DNA from: Calvatia gigantea
Taxonomy: Eukaryota > Basidiomycota > Agaricomycetes > Agaricales > Lycoperdaceae
Direction of reading: 5' to 3'
DNA: 64,000 nt
NCBI GenBank assembly: GCA_025093985.1
Contig: JACAAK010000004.1
Coordinates: 3,472,001 to 3,536,000 of the forward strand
The position numbers and the translations under genes are program-made. Of this stretch, positions 58,035 to 64,000 are shown piece by piece; position 1 is the first letter of the stretch, and each line of letters starts with the position of its first letter. The notes under the pieces are model-generated. The model was not told the origin of the DNA and made no database searches. It was given only the letters and a program-made list of their open reading frames with translations.

Positions 58035-60290
58035 TTATTCTAAATGGTCCTCCTGTATCATGATGGGATGAAAGCACTGGCCATAAAGGGAGAGAGAAAA
58101 GTAGGGCCGTCCATCCCCAGATGAATCGGGAAGGGAATGTCCCGAATAGCTGTCATGGCAGATGTTAGTACATTCATTATGGCACAATGAAGCACTTACT
58201 GGAGATTTACAAAACTGATAATATCCATGGCTCTTGTCCAGGACCAGGCCACACTTGTTGTTGCTCTGTCCCAAAACATAAATGATCTGAGTCGGATCCC
58301 TTCTGCTAGATAGGTACGTCCGGAGTGATGGGTAGTATGATGGGTAGTATCGCTGCATGATCTTCTTTCGCCACGCTGGAGGTATCTGAAGAGAACTGAG
58401 TGTTGCACTAGATATCAATAAGTTGGACATTACTCACGTTGTTAAAGAATCTTTCTACATCTGTCCGCTCAATGTCACAGCATAGTGGCATGTTCAAGTA
58501 GTTACATTGTGAAAGTTGTCGGAGTAGACCCTCATCCAACTTGGCGTGCGATCCAAGTTCCCAAAACACACAAAAGGCACCGCGTTGTATGAAACCTGTC
58601 GGGCCATTTCAGTTCCTTGCATACATCAATCAAATAAAGGTGTATACTATTGTCGAACTTGCTGTCGAAGCGCGTGATGATATCTGCAAGTAGTATTGCA
58701 CAAACCTCGGGAGTTTTGACGCAAAATCTCCCAGAGCGCTCAGGATCCCCCAAAAGTCCGCGAATGAGGCATGATAAAACCCAATATCTCTGGGTAACCC
58801 AGCATCAGTATATGTTAATTTGACGACTGAATGGAGTTTGCTGAGTGCTGCGCAGTAAGTCGATAATGAGAGACCAAGGACATCAGCCGCGAACATGTAG
58901 GTGCAAGGAAGGTAACTCAGAGGCTGTGTGAGTAGAAGGAGTTTTAGCGCAACAGGAAGTATATCCTTCGGGGTCTGTTCCATGATGAGGATATAAAACG
59001 CGTCCAAATGTGACCAAGGGTTACCCGACAGCTTGCTTGGGAGCCGGAGGATCAATCGGAGCTGCTCCTCAGGTCCCAGGGGACCACCTTCGCCAATGAA
59101 GCGGACGACGCTTGCCGGGAAAGCAAATAATCCAGAGGTCCTTCAGACCAGTTCTCGTATATCATACCTTGATGGCCACAGTGCTGTTGAGGGGATGCCA
59201 TATTTCGCCTGTATCCTTCTGAACCCATTCTGCAAGTACAGCTCAATGTCCCTATCGGCATCACGGGATGCGGGCAGAGTGAGCTGCCGGCAGAGATCGA
59301 TGACGTTGGGAGCGGAAAATTGTGCGGTTATGTGAGGTTCGGGACGGCTGAAAAACGCCCAGATGAATGGGGTGGTTTGACCACGCACAGAGGCAGAAAT
59401 GGTGTCGATGATGGTGCATTGCGCGCCTTCTCCGGCACATTCATCTAGGTCATCAATGAAGATAACTCCTTCCCTCACACCCTGCCCCTCTTCCTCCAAC
59501 CCTTGAAGCGGGGCGACGATCAACTCCCGGAACTGTACGGCGATAGATTTGTCGACAATGCTAGGATCATAGATAAATTTTCTGTCCAATTTATCGCGAT
59601 ACCCAGGGTATTTCGTTGTGAGTAGGCGATTGAGGGGAAGAGACGTGTTGGGACATCCCGGTTACTTGAACGGGAAAAGAAGAACGCCGCCGAAAGCTGG
59701 GCAGCCGCTTTCTGGGCACAGCTCTGAGCCAAAGTAGATTTCCCAACACCAGCAGGTCCTTGCATCCACATCATACGGAAGTGGCGTTCTGCAGAGGGAG
59801 CCCAAACCCAACCAGTAATGTCTTCAATATATTGCAGACGCGTCCCAGGAGAACAGCTTGGTGGGTGAGAAGAAGAGTCATGGAAGGCTTCTGGGTATGA
59901 GGCGTCGAGGAGAAGCTTGATACCTGAGCCTAGGTAACAAAGACTGGTGACTTAGTATCTGGGCAATGACGTTTTGGGGAAGCCGCCCCACCTATCTTGT
60001 GCAATGCGCTGTCGTCATTGTCAACGAGATCACCCTGGACATTCACCACAAAGTTCTGTGCTCCCTGGAGTATCGGCATTGAAAAATCACGATGTGGGGA
60101 GCGAAGCCTCGAGATAATATTATTGATTGTTGATAAGTGCTGTGAAGGTAGGGGGATACAAGAGCATGCTGAGCGCCCACAACCAAACATATTCCGCACA
60201 CCGGTGACGTTAGTGATTGGCGCCTGCTGTATAATTTTCCTATTCTCTGAAGGCAAATGGGCAAATGGGAGATCCTGACGGAGTTGTGGT
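58035..60290 (-). pseudogene. NACHT/STAND NTPase gene, decayed
   Basis: The minus strand encodes a basidiomycete-type NACHT protein. An N-terminal region with HKIGGAASP-type spacing is followed by TRLQYIEDITGWVW, then the P-loop MQGPAGVGKSTLAQ. Walker B is GVIFIDDLDECAG, then FFSRPEPHI, and the helical part reads LRLILRLPSKLSGNPW. Breaks: near 59621 the frame shifts between FPSIAYS and LTTKYPGYRDKLD; TGA at 59145-59143 interrupts RELV and TSGLFAFPASVVRFI; near 58752 a base is missing between FADF and DPERSGRF. The 5' start is not clear, as no ATG precedes the first conserved exon. Such proteins act as nucleotide-driven switches in fungal self/non-self and stress responses. No WD or ankyrin repeats follow. 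Confidence 0.82.
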
Positions 60291-60854
60291 TAAAGTTGGG
60301 AAATAGGCCCACGCATGCACGTTGAGAACAGTGTTTGTGTATATATTCCCGGGCCCACTGGCTTCGGCCACCAACAGCGTAACCAGTTTAGATCACAACC
60401 ACGAGTGTAGGCATAGAATCCAGAACTTGTACGTTTAATATTGGTGGAAATTTACCAGAAGAGTGATAGCCAGAAGGCTGCCGGGAGGGCGTCGGATAAC
60501 AAATATATTAGTTTGTGTCACCACAGAATCGAACACGCCAAGTCCAGTGTCTGTGCGGGTTTTTGTGAAAATGATTAATTCTAAGTTGCGTGCCTGCACA
60601 AACGGTGGTACATCACGCCATATTCCAGTTTCTTTAAAGCAGAAGAAGGCGCCGGAACGAATGAGGTGAATGACGAGGAGAACGGGAGGGAAAGTGCTTT
60701 AAAAATAGAGGTAGGTAAGGACACAGGTTTGGGTCGTGTGGTGGTCACTTTGGTTGTTAATGTAGTCTTCCATAAACCCCGCTGTGTCCGGATACAGTAC
60801 ATGTCACCATAATACTTCCTCTGTCCTCTTGCACCTTACTTCTTCGTCGCACCA
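60291..60854. other. Intergenic stretch
   Basis: Divergent region between the NACHT remnant and the P450 gene. Frames at 60463-60669 and 60581-60802 lack motifs. Confidence 0.45.
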
Positions 60855-62857
60855 ATGTATCTTGACTATCAGGTACTCATATTGTGTGCTCTGCTTTCAC
60901 TGGTCATCTGGCGGTGTCGGGCGGGCTCCAAGTTACCTCCAGGACCACCTGCCCGCCTTCTCGGCAATGCACACCATATTCCGCGAACGGAACCTTGGCT
61001 GGCTTTCAAGAGGTTCGCTGACCAGTACGGTGGGCGAGGAACAACTTTAACCTTCCCTGGGTTTTAAATATACGCTTTACAATTAGGCCCTATGATCTCT
61101 CTGTGGATGTTCAACTCCAAGATCATCGTTCTAAATGACTATCGCACCGCAAATAATCTGCTTGACCAACGATCGGCGATTTACTCGAGTCGGCCCGACT
61201 TTTGGATGAGCGGACATCTGTTGGGGAGAACGAATGGTGTTTTTATACTGAAATCGACTAGTCACAGGTTCAAAATATACCGGACACTCCTCCACAAAAC
61301 GTTGAACCCGAGAGCGATACAGGCGTACAAGTCCCTGCAGCTTGCAGAGTGTCACACACTCCTCAGAGGCCTGCTTGAGCGCCCAGAGAAATTCACCCAC
61401 CATCTCCGCCGGTAGGTCCTAAATACGCACACCGAGACTGGCAGCAAACCATCTTACTTCTCATGTACACAGCAATGCAGTCGCTGTGATCATGAATGTC
61501 GCATATGGCTACCAAATCGAGTCCGAGGACGACGAGTTTGTAAGCTTACTGGAGAGAGCTTTCGAGTTGGCGAACGCGCTCAACGTTCCCGGTAAATTTT
61601 GGGTGGAATTTTTCCCTCTCCGTGAGTCTCCCTGCGTTTGTCGAGCTCGTAAATTAAAAAGATTGGAATATTCCAAAGTACGATATATACCCGAATGGGT
61701 TCCTGGGGCCGATTTCAAGAAGCTGGGGAAAACCATTGGTAAAGAGTTGAGGCGAGTCGAGCAAGTGCCCCTCGACTGGGCAAAAGCGCAGATTGCAGGT
61801 GTTTCGTTGTGAAATGCCAATGAAATGCTGACGTGGCAAGTAGGCGACTGGTTCTTATCGGGAATCTTTCGTATCGGACCATATGAGGAATGGGACTTTC
61901 GCACACACTGAAGAGGAGAGAGAAGATATCATCAGGTGTTGCAGTTTATCCCTGTACATCGGAGGGGGAGATACCGTAAGTTTTATTAAGGACCGATAAA
62001 CATGGATTCAAGTACAATTTTATAGAGTGTCTCGGCTTTGACAACGTTCTTCTTCCTTATGGCGCGTCACCCGGATGTACAAGAACGGGCTCGAAAAGAA
62101 ATCGATCAGGTGCTGCAAGGCGACATGGCGACTCACGAACATCAGTCCTCCCTTTCATATGTCAGGGCAATGATCAAGGAAATCATGCGTTGGAACCCTG
62201 TCGCACCATTAGGCGAGTTACATCAGTTTTGAAAAGAAATAAAGGGCGAGAATGATGTTTCTCCTTTCAGGGATACCACATTCAGTGACTCAAGACGACT
62301 ACTTTGAAGGGTACCACATCCCAAAAGGCACCCGTGTCACAGCTAATATCTGGTAAGTACATTAAAATTATACGCTGAGGCTCATTTACGAGGTTCATAC
62401 AAGGGCCATGGCTCACGACGAAAAGGTGTACCCAAACCCGTCGGTTTTTGACCCAGAGCGCTTCCTCAGGGAGAACCAGCAGTTAGACCCCAATAAATTC
62501 GTCTTTGGGTTCGGCCGTCGGATATGCCCAGGTAAGCCTCAACCTCTTCTTATCTACAATAGAAACCAACACCAAGGGTGATCAGGAATGCATCTGGCGG
62601 AAACCTCAATCTTCTTGAACGTGACCAATATCCTCGCCAACTTCGTTACTTTCAAAGCAAGTCGGGGAAGACGGAAGGGAGATTGAGCCAGAAGCACATT
62701 GGTCCACGGGTCCAACTTCGTAGGTGGAAAAATGGTGACAGCGTTGTTCGAGGTTATTAACGAAGCGGGTGATAGTCACCTCAAACTATTCCCCTGCGTC
62801 ATAACGCCGCGTTCGCCAGACGCACTTCGGTCACTGCTATTTGAAAGTGACGGCTGA
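60855..62857 (+). pseudogene. Cytochrome P450 gene with apparent frameshifts
   Basis: Start MYLDYQVLILCALLSLVIW is a membrane anchor, followed by the hinge LPPGPPARLLGNAH. Exons 60855-61029, 61087-61411, 61473-61621, 61679-61799 are in phase. The I-helix region reads LYIGGGDT (about 61953-61975) then SVSALTTFFFLMARHPDVQERA (62036 onward). The K-helix EIMRW, PERFL and heme loop [10 protein letters not shown] (Cys ligand) are all present, so this is a class II ER P450 of the CYP64/O-methylsterigmatocystin-oxidoreductase-like basidiomycete group. The intron at 62213-62270 starts GC, not GT. Two breaks appear: near 61890 (GIFR to DHMRNGTF) and near 62663 (FKASR to GEDGREIEPEA). The 3' end (LFPCVITPRSPDAL) is in a different frame again. 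If the breaks are assembly errors it would be an active monooxygenase. Confidence 0.8.
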
Positions 62858-64000
62858 AGCTCTAAATCTTGGAGTAGGACTTGCTGAGATATCTTAACCA
62901 ATACTCGCACAGCAAATACTCGAAAGAAATCAAACATTATACCCTCATTCGGTTCCGTTACATTTGCATCTTGTACATAATCTTCGAGGCCTCCAGGTAA
63001 AGTATCGCGTGCTGTTATCAACCACACTACACAGAAAACATGTTTTATTAACCAACTGACGGTCAACCAATGGTGGCAAAACGGGGTGTAAAAGAGTTAC
63101 TGCAAGGGTAACGTTGCCAGTTTAGTTTGCGAGGGATGTCTAAATAATCCCAGGCCCCAACTCGTCTCAAGTTATGTGCACATAAAGTAGTGGTACACCG
63201 GATTGGATTGTTTAATTCTTCGGCATTGAGGGCGAGGTCGTTGTAGGTTGTTTGAATGGACGAGGTGAACGATAACAAGGCAGGAATAAATAGGAAAGGG
63301 CTTGCTTTATAATTACAAGGCGAGCGATGACACAAGACCAAGTAAATAAGTTCGATTTTATAATATACTTATAGTCGACAGCGCATAGCAGGGGATTAGA
63401 AACGTCCCAACCTGGCTGCCCAAGTCACGGACGCAAACAGAGTGAAGTAAAGTTATAAACAAAAGTGATAGTACTGGTAAGAAAAAAGCCACGAAAGAAA
63501 CCGGAAGAGAGTAACGCAAGGCTGCACAGAGGTGGAAAAAGGAGAAGGCGACACAACGGTAATACAAACATATCAAAAAGCGAGACTGGACGCGAGGAGA
63601 GGGAGGTACAGACTAGAAACTACTAAAAGTAAACACACAAACATGCGGCACGAACAGACAATTCCGAGAAGCGAGTCATCGCGCAAAACAACACAAACGA
63701 AATAGAACAACACACGCCCCATTATGGAGAGAGCATATGATAGTTTGACAGAGGCTCATGCTATTCAGTGCGAGCCTCGGGGTTTCAAAAAGGGAGAAAA
63801 AATATAGGAGGTGAAGCTCCAAACCAACAGAATGAAGCGAGCCAAAAGGTCCAGTGAAAACACGATAGGGGCGGTGGATTGAAAGCAGTCACCACGCATA
63901 CAACCTTAATTAGGCGAAGAAGGCTTGTGGTATGAAAATGAGAGGTCAGGTGATACCTCACTCCGTATGCGGGGACGATCTAAGTCAAGACTGGCGAGAG
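62858..64000. other. Unassigned right end of window
   Basis: Low-complexity, purine-rich on the plus strand from about 63400 (many GAGA, AAAC and ACAC runs). This would fit the pyrimidine-rich UTR of a minus-strand gene lying to the right, but no coding exon can be supported. No RNA gene seen. Confidence 0.4.

Overview
This window looks like nuclear DNA of a mushroom-forming basidiomycete (Agaricomycetes). The host genes are split by many 45-70 nt GT-AG introns. They include typical wood- and litter-decay families (AA9 lytic polysaccharide monooxygenases, a cytochrome P450, an omega-class glutathione transferase, a NACHT NTPase remnant). The transposon load is heavy: a Helitron, LTR elements and a Tc1/mariner element. 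The species cannot be named from the sequence alone.

Layout. 1-1260 holds a truncated second copy of the cullin-1 gene. About 1.94-15.21 kb is a Helitron whose single RepHel gene is cut in two by an 8.9 kb LTR element (copy A, 3784-12682, TSD TCAGC). Copy A carries a 2.2 kb captured piece of an AA9 locus. 16.2-20.6 kb holds complete cul1 (+) and the U5 snRNP 40K WD-repeat gene (-). 21.4-36.3 kb is an AA9 cluster: one intact gene (21471-22542) followed by an inserted LTR element copy B (23555-31920, TSD ATTAC, itself carrying an intact Tc1 element), then an orphan AA9 first exon, an unidentified 1.6 kb insert, and a second intact AA9 gene (35219-36301). 37-43.8 kb holds an alpha/beta-hydrolase gene and a coiled-coil, Cys-cluster gene family caught in a roughly 2.4 kb tandem duplication. 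44.6-57.8 kb is a gene-dense housekeeping stretch: CDC7 kinase, tRNA-Arg, a membrane-anchored ubiquitin protease, a small conserved protein, a DUF1992/DNAJC28-like protein, a dual-specificity phosphatase, an omega GST, a WBP2-like GRAM protein and a second tRNA-Arg. 58-62.9 kb has a decayed NACHT NTPase gene and a cytochrome P450 gene with apparent frameshifts. The last kilobase shows no gene I can support.

The transposons give a readable history. Excluding the LTR insertion and one copy of its 5 bp TSD restores one Helitron reading frame of 1,190 codons plus stop. The captured AA9 fragment in copy A still has the empty ATTAC site where copy B later landed in the donor locus. Copy A still has the empty TA where the Tc1 element landed in copy B. 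LTR divergence agrees: about eight transitions between the A LTRs against one between the B LTRs.

The most unusual signal is inside both LTR elements. Their roughly 5.7 kb internal region has no recognisable gag or pol, but it is dense in short hairpins. The clearest part is an array of about 13 degenerate 50-60 bp units, each with paired stems whose arms change together from unit to unit. This suggests a non-autonomous LTR element carrying a selected RNA or DNA structure. Coordinates of spliced genes below were worked out by hand from splice signals and reading frame.
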